Shown here: in pieces, positions 28,189-39,988 of the stretch
How positions within the stretch are numbered: the first letter of the stretch is position 1
How the letters are laid out: each line of letters begins with the position of its first letter
Source of the DNA: Paramacrobiotus metropolitanus
Taxonomy: Eukaryota; Tardigrada; Eutardigrada; Parachela; Macrobiotidae
Assembly: GCF_019649055.1 (NCBI RefSeq)
Contig: NW_026570232.1
Coordinates: 1,674,001-1,738,000 of the forward strand
Length of the DNA: 64,000 bases
Direction of reading: 5' to 3'
Program-made: the position numbers and the translations under genes
The notes under the pieces: generated by a model
The model's input: the letters and a program-made list of their open reading frames with translations, nothing else
What the model was told of the DNA's origin: nothing
Databases searched by the model: none

Positions 28189-31100
28189 ATGATGTTCCAG
28201 TTCGGTGATAAGCCGGTGGCCGGTGTACTGGCAGTGGTGGTGCTGGGATGTGTGGTGTGTCTGAGTGACCTTTCCGTGGCGGATGCCGACATCGGGGTGG
28301 GGATGCGGGCGGCACGGCGCGGCTTCAAGAGCTACGGTCTGCAGACGGCGCGCGGATTCGGCAAGCGGGCACAGGATGCGCAGGACAACATGGTCAGTGT
28401 TGACGCCGACTGGCTGCGGGCGCTCCTCCAAAGGTACACAACTACGAACGGCATACCGTAAATTTGAGTGGTCAGTTTTCGACTGGTGTTACAATTAGAG
28501 CAATCTTTGAAATTTATTGCAGTAAATGTAGTGCGTTGGCATGTTCTTGCAAATTATTCAGTCGTCAGTTCTCGGCAAGTAGCGGGCAACTTTGACATTC
28601 ATGTTGCCTTCACCAGCAACGAAAGAATAACATTTTTAGAAGTAGTTTTTAAAACACCTTGGTCGCAATGTTATTATATGGTTGTGCACGTTATGGATAG
28701 TCTAAGCCTTGCAACAAATTTATCGCAAAAGTATGTTTTTCACTTTCCATTATAATTTACTGCGATACACGGCAACAGCATAGACAGATATCCACACTGA
28801 AGAAGCAATCACAAAATTATTGCTAAACGTTTACATCGAGGTTTCCAAGATATACACGGATTATAAGTTTGTTGAATTAATTTATGGTTATTACACACCG
28901 GCAATTTCACCCACACTACAATAAAGTTCTCCTTAACGATCGTATTATAAAACCAATCCAGTAAAGTGCCTTAATCAACCTTTTCCCGGATTCGGTAATT
29001 ATTGATTTTCTACATACCCGACAGCAAAAGTCTGCACGTGTTCGATCTTCTTAAGCAATTCTGTATGCGATAATTGTTAGCATCTTTCTCACGCTGTCTC
29101 TGTCAAGAACTATACACTGCAAAAAATTTGTCGTCCCTAATTGGGACAACTACGTGGCGCCGTCGGCGGTTGACACTGAAGGTGATGTGGCGACCATTCA
29201 AAGGTCAAATTTCCAGGCTACACATTTCCTTGTTTTTATTCGCTTCAGCAGACCGGGATTCTGCCGTACGGCACCTGGACGCCGCCGGAACACACGTATT
29301 ATAAAGGCCGCTAAATCTTTAACGAACCGGTCGCGTGTACACGTGTATTGTGCAAGGAGAGTTGATTAACAATTGCAAGTCAAAGGTTAAAGATTTCCGC
29401 TGCACAAGCGACGCAGTGCGTAATACTAATTTTCCCAATAATCAGTTGCAGTCGCGATGTTCCTCCCGGCTGCTAAGAATTAATTAACACACTACAATTC
29501 TGCTGTTACAAAGAGAAGGCGTGTAAAATTTGGTGATTATTATATCTAGTAAACACAAATTCACCACAACGATAAACCCGCTAGTGACCTCCACAAATAA
29601 AGCACCTCACAAAATTAATAACTTCTAGTGTAAAATTGATTTTAGCATTATTAATTAACTGTGTCACCGCGGTACTGTTACCTAACGAAAAAGTCCATCA
29701 AATTTGTCAGTCAAAGAAAGGCGTTACAAATGTGTTCACACATCACTGCTTAAAAACCATATGGCTGATTATTTTAATTTGTACATATACATTTTCCGTA
29801 TATCGAGCAAGACAAATGTACGTATCTGAATACTGAATAGTTCGCACTGCCTGTTCACACTGTAGCAAATCAAAAGCAATAATTATTTGCCTTTTGTACA
29901 AATTGACAAACAACATTTGTATTGAATAGCGTCTCACCGATTTCTAAAAATTTTGAACATTTAATGTCTTTGATCTCGTAAATTTTCATACCTATAATAT
30001 ATGTACCCAATAGTCAATTGTTCCTTAAAGAATTTGATTTTTTATCCATAATAGCGCACAGACAACGCAATTCTGTTAATGGAATTTTTGAACCCGTTTT
30101 GAGTGTTTTCTATTAACAAATTAAATGTTATGGTGGATATTGATAAAACTACCAATTATCGCATTTGCTGATCAAAGCGGTATTCTGTAGCTTAAAACCA
30201 GATAAAAAATTATTGGAATAATTGCGAATTTCATTGTTTATTGTAGATGTAACATTGCGCCACTAAATAGAAGCTTAATCAATAATCATAGTTTTCAAAA
30301 ACAAAATTATAGTGGCATTTCCTAGGCAGCACACAAATAAATTTTTCTATCAGACAAACCCAGAATTACGGCGCTATATAATTTCTATTGACAGAAAATG
30401 CTAAAGGTTATTTATCTTTACGATGAATGTGCGTGATGACATCCAATCACAACACCATCCATCCGCGTAATTAAAGTCTTAATTTCTCGGCACTGAACCG
30501 CCGACCGGTACGAGTACAATATTCATGTGCCAGTTGACCGCAGTTCTGTACGTTAGCCTTTCGATTGGCAACGCCGTAAAGCCGCAGTTTTGTTCATATG
30601 GAATGTGTTCCAGGGTTTCCTTACAGGATCTGGAAACAGATCGGTAGATGTTGTTTACCCGAATAATAATGCACATGGTGACGAATTCGATGTGTTACAG
30701 TACTAGTATATAGATATACGGCTTAATTGATTTAGCATATACAGAAAAACGGTCCACGATATCGTAAAACTAATGGACCCCATAATGAGTTTATATTCTT
30801 GTACAGTATAGACCAGCAGACACCTATGTACAGGGTACCCATCACCCATCATTCGCGGACAAAACATGTATTTAATGATACATTTACCATTCCACTAAAG
30901 GAAATTTTGCGTGCCCCAAAGTGTGTTATAGAAGTGTGTACACAACTTTATGTACGACTTACGATTATATCTTTTTGCATAAACTTGTTTTACGTTGTCA
31001 ATCATAATAAACACAAGGTAGACGGCACGGGTATTTTGCTTTCCATATAGTGAATAAAAGAGATATCGACAGATCAGTCTGGAATAATGGCATAGTCAGC

Positions 31101-33144
31101 CGGTGCATCATCTGGCGATTCTGGCCAGTGGAGTACTTGTACTAGTACTGTACTTGGATATTGTGAAAAATATTAGACAAACGTCTGTACATTTTAAGAT
31201 ACGTATTAATTTTATGAATAATTGTACGGCCATTTATTTTTCAAATGTTCCTACTGTATTTTTAACTTAGGATGACGTAGAAGCAGCAGCCAGTGATTTA
31301 CGTCTTGTGGCTGGCGATGAATTGCTTGTGTCTGGCGATGAACTTTTAGCAGCGACGTCCATGCGTTATTTTATCTTGCAGAGCCTATTCTTTACCGCCA
31401 ATGGACCGCGAAGAAGTGGCAGCTGGCTACGATGCAAGGTTCAGACCGGGAGACGGTACGTCAGCAGTTGTCTTTTACGTTTGGGTTTTCATTCAAAGGT
31501 CATTAAAACGGGCATCGAAATATAGCAAGATGTCCCGCTAAGAGTTTTGCATGCATTCACAAAGTTGATTACTGGCATCGTGACATATGATGACGCGGAT
31601 TCGCCGACTTCTTTAATACTGCGGCCATTTACGGCAAGTCTTTTTATCGCCTGCACAAAATACCAACTACAAAATATTTTTTGTATTTTTTCTATTCAGT
31701 GATTTGCAGTTTATAATATCTGTATTACTGGCCTAATTAATTACGCAACAACGATTTTTAAATAAAGATGTAGCGCATATACAGTGACTTCATATATTCC
31801 AGCATATATTTCAGTGGAGTGGTGACCCTCAAACAGAAAATATGCAGTACCGTGAATCATCGTTTTTACTTGCAGACATTCTATCGAATAAATGGTCTGG
31901 ACAGGGCGAAGATCCCAGGAAGAAGCGAAACGTTCTCCATAAAGAATAGCATGCTGGATGGAAGAGTTGGCTAGGAATTTTTGTCGAACATTTATACATG
32001 ATTTTCCATTGCGAAGTCAAAAAAGAACTAGTTTTGATGAGAATATTTATATTTTGCTGGCCAAAACAAATAAGTCAAGCGCACGAAACTTTCTTTCGGT
32101 TATGAAAGTGTCATAATTTTTCTGCAAGAAATGCTTTTTTCGGTAATAAATACCCATGTTGTCTGTTGTTTGATGGTTGAAATTCTGGGATTGCTCTACA
32201 AATAAATGTGTTGTCGTAAATCCGAAATTATATCCTTGTGTACAGTAAGCGTGAGAAAATCAAGTAAGATGTGCATTTATGTACTTACTGAACGTTGGAA
32301 AAAAAACAAAATTTACAGTTTACACGGACTCTGCACATATATTCGTATATTATTGGTGCTGTTTCGTTATTGCGCCTACTTGCGATCCCTTCTACTACAA
32401 TCGCGCATTAATATTTATATAAACATTTTGCTTTTGATCAACAGACTGTGTGAAAGCCCATGTTAATTCATGACATCCCAGTGTGCCGGCGTGTGGAACA
32501 AATTTACCTTTCCATTGTTATGACAACAGCGGTACTAATTCAGCGTTTTTACACGCCAGTTTTATTTGACAACAACGGTTAAATAATCACCCTCAACACT
32601 CTTTCACTAGGAAAAAAAATAAAACGGAAAAACCCTGAAAACACTCAGAAGTAAAAAACAGATGGCTCCTATACGGTATGCAGTACAAAATACAGATACA
32701 AACACTCGCACTTCTTTTTACATCAACAGTAAGTCTCTTGCTTTGTTGTAAACCATCATAGCCAATCAGTATTGTTTCATCTTTAAGTTTAGTTACATTC
32801 TGATAAATTATGTTGACCTTGCTAGAATAAACAATAGCAACAAACATATTTGATCCGTAAAGAAAGAGTTTAAATATCCCAACCGTCAGCAATTTGCAAA
32901 AACACCACCTCACACATGTTGCGTCCTAACAATTAACCCAAATGAATAGAAACGCTCACGCAGAATTTGCCGGTAAAAAGCAGACGACAATTGGTATTTT
33001 GCTTTAATGGAAGATGGAGAAGACGCTCTTGCCACTGCCGTGGATTGCACCAGCCAGACGCAGTCGCTTATGTGCCGATTCGTTGTTGGATACGGAACGC
33101 GCCAGGATTTTGGCGCGCGACGTTTCCACTCCGGGCAACGTTAA
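28189..33144 (+). CDS. AT: Allatotropin neuropeptide precursor
   Basis: Allatotropin is a secreted amidated peptide that stimulates juvenile-hormone synthesis in moths and acts as a myotropin more widely; its receptor is related to orexin receptors. Exon 1 (28189-28433, phase 2) is certain. It encodes a signal peptide with hydrophobic core AGVLAVVVLGCVVCLS, a dibasic site AARR, then GFKSYGLQTARGF followed by the amidation and cleavage signal GKR. The TARGF-amide end and GFK start match insect allatotropins. The exon ends in an acidic spacer ending VDADWLRALLQ. Exon 2 (31382-31455) continues in phase as RAYSLPPMDREEVAAGYDAR. Exon 3 is in phase to TAA at 33144 with acceptor at 33014, or 32984 in the same frame, giving about 149 or 159 aa. 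Exon 3 has two Cys and is the least certain. The stretch downstream of the peptide is typical of these precursors. Confidence 0.9.
29108..29203 (+). CDS. Possible cassette exon of allatotropin
   Basis: A GC-rich 96-nt stretch in the 2.9-kb intron 1 has a strong pyrimidine tract and AG acceptor (ctctgtcaag) and an AAAG/GTCAAA donor. It is open and in phase 2 at both ends, so it could be included or skipped between exons 1 and 2 without shifting the frame. It would add 32 residues including FVVPNWDNYVAPSAVDTEGD. It encodes no allatotropin-like peptide. It might instead be conserved regulatory sequence. Confidence 0.3.
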
Positions 33145-33371
33145 CTACAACAAAGAACATTTCTCTCTCCACTATCATGCGAATTCACTCGCCCCTTCGA
33201 GTTCAAATTCACGGCTTAATATTTTCATATAATCGCAAATTTCTCAGTTATAATTTATTAGTGAATAATTTCTGCATTACATATTCGAATATAAGTAGAA
33301 CAACACGCGGCAGTAAGGCGTACTAATCAAACCGTCACACACGTTGCAGCCAGTTCGGCTGTGCCGTATCA

Positions 33372-33438
33372 CGCCTATTTAAAACGGTTATTTTAAAGCG
33401 CCTATTTAAAACGGTTATTTTAAAACGCCTATTTTAAA
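33372..33438. repeat. 27-bp tandem repeat, 2.5 copies
   Basis: The unit CGCCTATTTAAAACGGTTAT plus TTTAAAG repeats at 33372 and 33399 with one mismatch, and a partial third copy follows at 33426. It is short, AT-rich and lies between the 3' ends of two convergent genes. Confidence 0.9.
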
Positions 33439-33439
33439 C

Positions 33440-33489
33440 AGGAAAGACGTAGAGAAGTGGCTAAAAATGGTACTTCTCTACACTTTCCT
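33440..33489. repeat. Hairpin between convergent gene ends
   Basis: Inverted repeat with a perfect 10-bp stem, GTAGAGAAGT (33449-33458) and ACTTCTCTAC (33472-33481), and an outer 7-bp stem AGGAAAG/CTTTCCT. It adjoins the 27-bp tandem repeat. Because it is symmetric it could form in transcripts from either gene. Confidence 0.8.
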
Positions 33490-33669
33490 TTAACATTTTC
33501 GGCGTGCCATGTACTCAGTCAGGATGGGAGACCATCGCCAGGACATTACTCAAAAGATCCCTGGACTCATTGGCAACATTTTTCTTAAACTGAATCTGCG
33601 ACAAAAACTGCTTGTCCTATTCTGACTCCATCGTGTCAACGTACTGTACATCATCCTCTGTGCTTTCCA

Positions 33670-33675
33670 TTTATT
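33670..33675 (-). promoter_or_regulatory. Polyadenylation signal of Claspin
   Basis: AATAAA on the minus strand about 65 nt after the proposed Claspin stop codon at 33742-33740, the expected position for a short 3' UTR. Confidence 0.55.
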
Positions 33676-33739
33676 CGGCATCAGCCATTACACATATCAA
33701 TACGCCGCGCGGATTTACACTAATTCAAATGGTGAAATT

Positions 33740-36700
33740 TTAGACATTAAAAAAACAACCGAAATCGTTAGGGCTACCAACCTAAGAAAACCTACTCTAG
33801 GAAATAACCTAAGAAACCGAAAGCAAACATCAAAAGCAGTAACTGCTTTATTATGGCGAAGCGAACTTGATATAATAAATTATTCCTACTTTTGAAAGTC
33901 TAGACTCTATAACTGTAAAAAAGCGCCCATTCATTACCTTTCCTGGTAGACTAATGGAAGCCACAAGCGGCGGCGGCGCTACGACCTTGTCTTCCATGGC
34001 AATCATCTCCGTGAAGCGAGCCGCCATTTCTCGTGGCCGCTTCCCAAACAAGCCGCGCGGTTTTGGCTTCTTTGAAATCTAAGCGAGAAAAGAACAGACT
34101 ATTACCGAGCTGAGAAACACAGAAATATCACAAATACAATCCAGACAGAAGAAGACTGAGAACTTACTGAATAACTGATCGGGCTTTCTTCACCGTTTTC
34201 GGAATTTGCAATCAACGACTGGTCACCCATTTCTGCAATACGTTCATAAATATGGTCATTGATGACGAAAGTGCAGCCAGATAAGGAAACTTACTCTCTC
34301 GACATGCGATACTTTCGTAAAACTGGACAAAACTGTTCTCTTGTAGCATAATTTTATCCCGTTCCTCTTCGATATTAGCCCTTTCGCGGGCCTCCTGGGC
34401 CACATAGTAAAGACTGCTCTGCAGAATGGCGTCGGGATCGTCCGGATCCAACGCCGGCTCAGAAGCTACCGCTTCGATAATGCCGCTAAAATCCAAGCCG
34501 TCTGAAAACATTCGACACATGCCAGTTGAAAATCACTGCTCCTTTGGCCAAGCGGTAATCGTTTTTCAGGAATTTGTTTATTACTATTGTTTTTTCGCTA
34601 CGCTTAAAAAATCCTTCTGGTCGGTCTACACTTTTTCGGTCTCTAAAGTGGACAGCTTTCCCTGCTTGTTACTGTAAAACTCCCCGCTAGATTTAGTGTG
34701 GTCATTTCATCGAATTATAATCGACATCCGATTTGCACATTTCAAAATTTTAATTTGTTAAAAAATTCAATTCACAGCAGCTTAACTCTTACAGTATTTA
34801 GGGCGTTCGATATCGGCAGTGCCGGCTAGCAATGGATCTTCTTCGTGGAGAAAGCGTTCTTTTAGCACTTCCATTAGATTTTCATGATCTTCTTCTTCGT
34901 CTACCCTGTGATCAACACGACCTCACAAGTCACGACTCACAAAACAGTCGGAATAAAAATGCCGGGTTAAAAGGAAAGTTAGCTGCCTCCTACTGGTAAC
35001 ACTCTTGCAGGCTACGCAGGTCCTTTTTGCTCAGTTTCTTGTTCTTCAAATCCACAAACGCCAAATCCTCCGGGCGTACTTCGTCCAGAGCGTCTTCATC
35101 TTCATCGCCACTTCCATGATAATGGTCATCATCGGATAGCTCGGCCTCGTTTTCGAAGAACTTGGCTGCCACACTCTTCTTATCCCGCACACTGCAATAA
35201 ACAATCCGTCCAAAGGCAATTTACACCTTGAATAACAACCCGACAGAAAAAGTGTACAGCAACTATAACATCACAACCATGACATCAGAACATCTTCTGT
35301 CACCAACCATTACACCATTACCATTACACTACGAAGTTATTCGGTGCAAAAAATTTTCTAAAAACCCAAGAAGAACACGTATTACGCCTGCGATACCTTA
35401 CTTAATTTGTTCGTAGTATTCCGCCAGCCCTTCTTCGTCGTCTTCTTCCGGTCTGGCCAGAAACTCTTCCTCGTCCTTATCATCTGCGTCGTCATCGCCA
35501 TCTTCCTCCATCTCGTCGTCGGCATTGTTCTCTTCCTCCTCTTCTTCCGATTCGACTTCCGGTCGCCACCGCTGTTTCTTCTCCCCTGCAACCTCTTCCG
35601 ACGGTTTATCCGCAACTTTCAACGACTCAGAATCCAAATCATTTCTATCCAACACGGGAGAAACATCATCCTCCTTGGCAGGAGTGGTATCTGCAGGCGG
35701 CGACGGTTGTTGTGTTGTAACTGAAAGCGGAGGACGTTCTTCATCCATATCCGAATCGGAATCCGAATCCATTATATTGCTATAAAATTACGAAGATTAC
35801 AACGTGCACTGTATACCGATTACCACTGGAAAGATATGTTCAGTACGTTGTTAGCGGTTTTTTTGGTTTAGAGGCGATTATTTTAGCTTGAGGATCAGTT
35901 GGCGCTATGGGTGGGTCTTCGTCATCGTCATCCAGAATAAGGCGATTTCGTGCGGAGGATTTGGTCGGCCTGATGGGAACGTCTTCTTCTAAATCATCCA
36001 GATTTCTGCAACTGTTCAATAAAAAAAGAAAAAGATGACTATAATGATATCCAACCTCTTTGAGCTCTTCGTGCTGCTTTCTACCGCTATTATTGTATCA
36101 AACAGGGGACATGACACCTGTTAAACGACGATATATCTGAAAGTGATAAGATAACTAAGTACTCTCGATATAGTATAAAAATAGTTAATACGCGGATTCA
36201 AAAATTCATTACGGTTTACCTTATACTATTCTTCACTAGTATGCTTATATAGATCAAGCAGTGTTGAGGTCATCGGAAGGTAGACAAATAGCCAACGGGC
36301 TGTTACACTACCAGTCTCATGACTCTCACTGACCTCAGCCCGGTTCCGAATCGGACTAACCATAAGTACTACAGCAAACCACAGAAAGAACTTCATCGCA
36401 ATAGAGCTCGAAAGAAATTGTAATTTTCTTCTACTTTTCCCTTTAAGACGATCTAATGCACCCGCTCAAGCACAATCCTCTTGCTTAGCCGCGACACTGA
36501 TCAATTCTACCCTCTACCTGTTATTGATTTTGAAGTCAGCTGGAGGGCAGCTCAACAATCCCAGGAGTTCGTCTCGCTCTTGCGACGATTCCATATTATT
36601 CAAAAGGTCACCTTCTGGCTGGGAGAGCAGTGCGTCTCCCGTCTCTTGAGAAGGGAACATCATCTGTGTACTGTTAAATATAAGACAATCACAATCAAGA

Positions 36701-39498
36701 TCAAACAGGACCCCGATGAAGATGTTTCGCAATCAAGTAAGTAAACGAAAGGGAAAGAAAAATAAGAAAACACACAATAAATTTTACCAATAAAACCATA
36801 CACACCGGCAGCAGTTAAAAAACAGAAACAATCTGCAGGTTAACGTGTAGAAAAAAAATAATCATTAGGATCTCCCATTTAGCACCCGAAACAGAAAAGA
36901 ACGTCGCAGTAAAGAAACATCATTCCTGATTTGCCAGACCTACACCGGAAGTTGTGGGCGCAGTAGCCAGTTACAATTGTCAAAGTGAGTGGTTCATCTG
37001 AGCCTACCTGAGCATTGTCGGTGATCCCGGTGCGCTGTCGGATGCAAAACTGCAGAGTGCCAACAGGTCTGGTTGTTGGGTCAACGGGATATCCAGTTTG
37101 GGATCAACACTACTGGTACGCGGTAAGCTAGAAATTGCAGCCATTTCGTTAGCACTGGTACTCGAAACAAAATAAGAGCAATAAAAGCGAAGACACGCTA
37201 GCGGTCAACACTGTCCACAAGAAAAGAAAATATCACAAGTTAAAAAAACTAGGTTTCGGCGAATAGCACACGCTTATGTAAGTGTTGTAGCATGCGTACT
37301 ACGTATGTGTACCTGTTGGAAGTTTCCACGTTTGCTGGAATTTCGCCTAGAACAAAAACCATATGCCTAACAACGCAGAATTATTCGTTAACGCCACACA
37401 AAATATAATCCGAACATTATAATCATATTTTTAAGCATTATTTCGCGTTTACCGACTCCGGCAAAAAAATCGTCATCGAAGAAATCCTCGTCCACAGCAA
37501 ATCGGGATATATCATCTGTTTTATCTTTTTGAGCTACTGCTTTTCTCCCATCAGAAGTTCGCTTTCCATGTAACGAATCGCTTTCTTCTTTGTCCAATCG
37601 TTCGTCGCCTTCACTCTCTTCTGCTTCCGCATCGAAAAATTCGTTATCCTAAACAACAGCAAATGCTTTTTTGGGCAAAATTAGCTAACAGACCACATTT
37701 GTTTATCAAAAAATATTCCAACTGCAAAAAATCTACGTTTACTTGTTTAGTACTATTGTCAAACCATAATTCTGATGTTAATCAGCGAAAATAAACCCTG
37801 CTGCTTAAAATGTTACTTAAAACATACTTCCGGCTCAGGTTCGTCTTTTCCATAGTCATCATCCACTATTTCTGCCTCATCTGGCTCGCTTTCCGAATCA
37901 CATGGCGCCAGTGCTCCAATTTCTTTCTCCTTCTTCTCCCAACTGTCATCGCAGCGACTGGCGTCATTCTCCTTGTCGCTGTCTTCATCCTCGTCATCCT
38001 CCTCATCGTCATCGCTACTGCTTTCCGCGGCCTTTTTCTCGTATTCCTCCTCGACCTCTTCTTCCTCTTCTTCGGGCATTTCAACGCTTTCAACTTTGGC
38101 TTCCTCCTCAGCATACTGAGCTTGTTGTTGCTCCAAGAACTGCAGTTTCAACCTGCGCATTTCTTCCTGAAGACGCTCACGCACGGTTGCGTATTTTTCG
38201 CCTACAAACATCGACAGTCCTTTCCGCATTCAGTCCTTTTCTTGGGAAACACAAATAAACAACGCCACCATACTAAGCTTGCCAAAAAAAAACGGTCAGT
38301 CAAAATTTACTGTATTTAACTCACCGGTTCTCTTGCTAAGCTTTTAAAGTCTCCGTGGACTTTTTGTTAAATTTGGCCGGCTGAACTGCATTCAGAACCA
38401 TAAACGATGTTGTTAACTGATTTATTAGGAACAAATTTAAAACATTAGGGGAATTAAATAAATAAAATTTTAAAGGAACAAAATTTTACTTAAGTTAAAT
38501 ATTTAAAAACGCACGTAATAATTATACAGTGGATCACTTGACAACCCAGCTTTTGGATCCGAAAACAGTTTGCAATCGACTCAATTTAGCGATAAAAAAT
38601 GCACGAATAACGGTGAAAAACTACAAGTTCCGCATAAAGAAGGTTATTGTCCTAAAACTGAATGGAACAGTTTAGAGCGACAATGAAGTGAAGCCCCCAA
38701 CGCGAATATGAATTAAAACTAGGACAAATTAATTGTGAATTTTACCAGGTTTTTGGTTGGGTTTGACATGGGCGCACAACGGCCTGTAAGGCTGCGGCAG
38801 AGGCGCTTCGGCGGTCTCCGGTGCAGCGGTGGCGGGCTTCTCATCGATATCGCCGAATTTGATGAGACCAGAGTGGGTCGTCTGCAGAGTGGGCTTCGCG
38901 TCTCCACGGCGATGCTGCGCTCTTTTCATCCTGATGAGCTCCCGTAACGTCTGTGGCTGCTTGGTCGGAGGGGCTTCTTCTCCCGTTGGCTGCGGATCGG
39001 GGAGGAAACACTTAGCCGCCGTCATGTTGATGAAATGATCCAAATCGATCTTCTCCGGAATATGACGGGGCAGAGCAACCGCAGTTTCTGCAAAAAATAA
39101 TAAATAAATAAAAAATATGGAAACTGGAAATATTTTGCTAAACAGTAAACACGATGCTTGGCAAAGTTCTCTCCAAACACAGAAACAGACAGATAGATTT
39201 ACACAGAACACGAGGAATTCCGGAATTCAACATACGAGTACTCGATTTTGCGACATTTGACAGATTACACGAACAAATTGCAAATACTATGCAGGGCATT
39301 GCAGGCTATTTTTAAAAGCATACAATAAAATAAAAACAGTTAAAATAACTAGTTACTAGCGCCAATTAATTTATATTTATCATAAATATAAATTAACTCG
39401 ACATAAATAATTTATGTCGAGTTTCACTTGCCTCGGATGAGTCGCTGGGTCTCTTGTCTAATCTTGTCCTCTGCAGCTTTTTTCGACTGCCGCTCCAT
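33740..39498 (-). CDS. CLSPN: Claspin (CLSPN) replication-checkpoint adaptor, short form
   Basis: Claspin travels with the replisome and brings Chk1 to ATR for activation. Fifteen exons join in phase: 39498-39432, 39087-38746, 38201-37828, 37648-37453, 37346-37313, 37127-37008, 36670-36518, 36005-35847, 35779-35402, 35191-34994, 34905-34793, 34501-34313, 34232-34168, 34078-33938 and 33781-33740 (856 aa; human 1,339). Diagnostic matches are QRLIRETAVALPRHIPEK at the N-terminus, HVKPNQKPGEKYATVRERLQ, long Asp/Glu-rich blocks near residues 170-225 and 510-610, and KFFENEAELSDDD followed by ALDEVRPEDL. Chk1-binding-type repeats appear as DLLALCSF and DELLGLLS but lack the usual Gly. An in-frame TAA directly precedes the ATG, so the protein begins at MERQSKK and lacks the long vertebrate N-terminal region. 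Intron 1 has a GC donor. The last exon is tentative. Confidence 0.9.
39364..39423. repeat. Two adjacent AT hairpins beside a GC donor
   Basis: Two inverted repeats sit side by side: TTAATTTATATTTAT with its complement, and ACTCGACATAAA with TTTATGTCGAGT. They begin a few bases inside Claspin intron 1, immediately after its GC splice donor at 39431-39430. Confidence 0.8.
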
Positions 39499-39606
39499 AT
39501 TTTACTGATGCAAAAATGGTTTTGAAAAGAAAAGATGATGAAACAGGATCAAAATCCAGAAAAATAAGGGCTGAAGGAAAAGACAAAAGACAAAAGTGGA
39601 ACCTTC

Positions 39607-39658
39607 AGGTTTTCGGTTCCCTCCGCGATCTCTCGCCTTCACAAACGATGGCCACCTA
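39607..39658 (-). other. Possible 5' UTR exon of Claspin
   Basis: A GC-richer block preceded by a plausible acceptor (ctgcttag) and followed by a GTTCCA donor on the minus strand. Joined to the acceptor just before the Claspin ATG it cannot supply an in-frame coding extension, because TAA intervenes, so if spliced it would be untranslated. Confidence 0.25.
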
Positions 39659-39844
39659 AGCAGTTCATAAAGAATCAAATTCATAAGCCATCTACATAAT
39701 TCAAGCGGTGTAAAGCCAAGAAAAAGAACAAAAACTGCAGAGAAGAAATAAAAACATAATTACTTAATATTATCACTACAAATCAGGACTCTGCAAAGCT
39801 GATCTTCACAATTGGTAATTTTGGTATTAAAGAGAATTTTTTTG

Positions 39845-39988
39845 AAAAAGGCGGACAGCGGGATGAAGTGTCTGCAAGAGGTAGCAGCCCATAATCAGGA
39901 CGTTGGGAGACTGCCGCCCGGTATGCAACTGTACAGTGCAGCCAGCAAGATTTTCGCGCATATGACGAAACAATTACGGGTACTAGTA
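39845..39988 (+). CDS. Possible orphan exon
   Basis: An open, GC-richer stretch with an AAAAAG acceptor at its left and a CGG/GTACTAG donor at its right. It would encode KCLQEVAAHNQDVGRLPPG followed by a helical-looking segment ending IFAHMTKQLR. I cannot link it to another exon on either side and do not recognise the product. The opposite strand is also open here, so direction is uncertain. Confidence 0.2.

Larger units (their letters stand above)
33145..33739. other. Convergent 3' ends of allatotropin and Claspin
   Basis: The two genes end 595 bp apart on opposite strands. The gap holds a 27-bp tandem repeat, a hairpin and a Claspin-strand AATAAA (listed separately). I find no AATAAA on the plus strand for allatotropin. 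Confidence 0.5.

Noticed and set aside
31272-31381. An acceptor at about 31270 that would extend allatotropin exon 2 leftward through a repeat-like LVAGDELLVSGDELLAAT frame.
   Set aside because: In the phase set by exon 1 the extension meets TAG at once; the strong acceptor at 31380-31381 fits instead. Only the wrong frame is open.
35407-35785. Plus-strand open frames of up to 105 codons.
   Set aside because: They are antisense shadows of the Asp/Glu-rich Claspin exon at 35779-35402.
37810-38319. A 169-codon hydrophobic plus-strand frame that looks like membrane segments.
   Set aside because: Antisense of the GAA/GAG-rich Claspin exon 38201-37828; complementing acidic codons yields Phe/Leu/Ser-rich frames.
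38326-38392. Exon-like block on the Claspin strand with AG and GT boundaries.
   Set aside because: All three frames contain stops, and the exons on either side (38746 and 38201) already join in phase with a conserved KPGEK reading.
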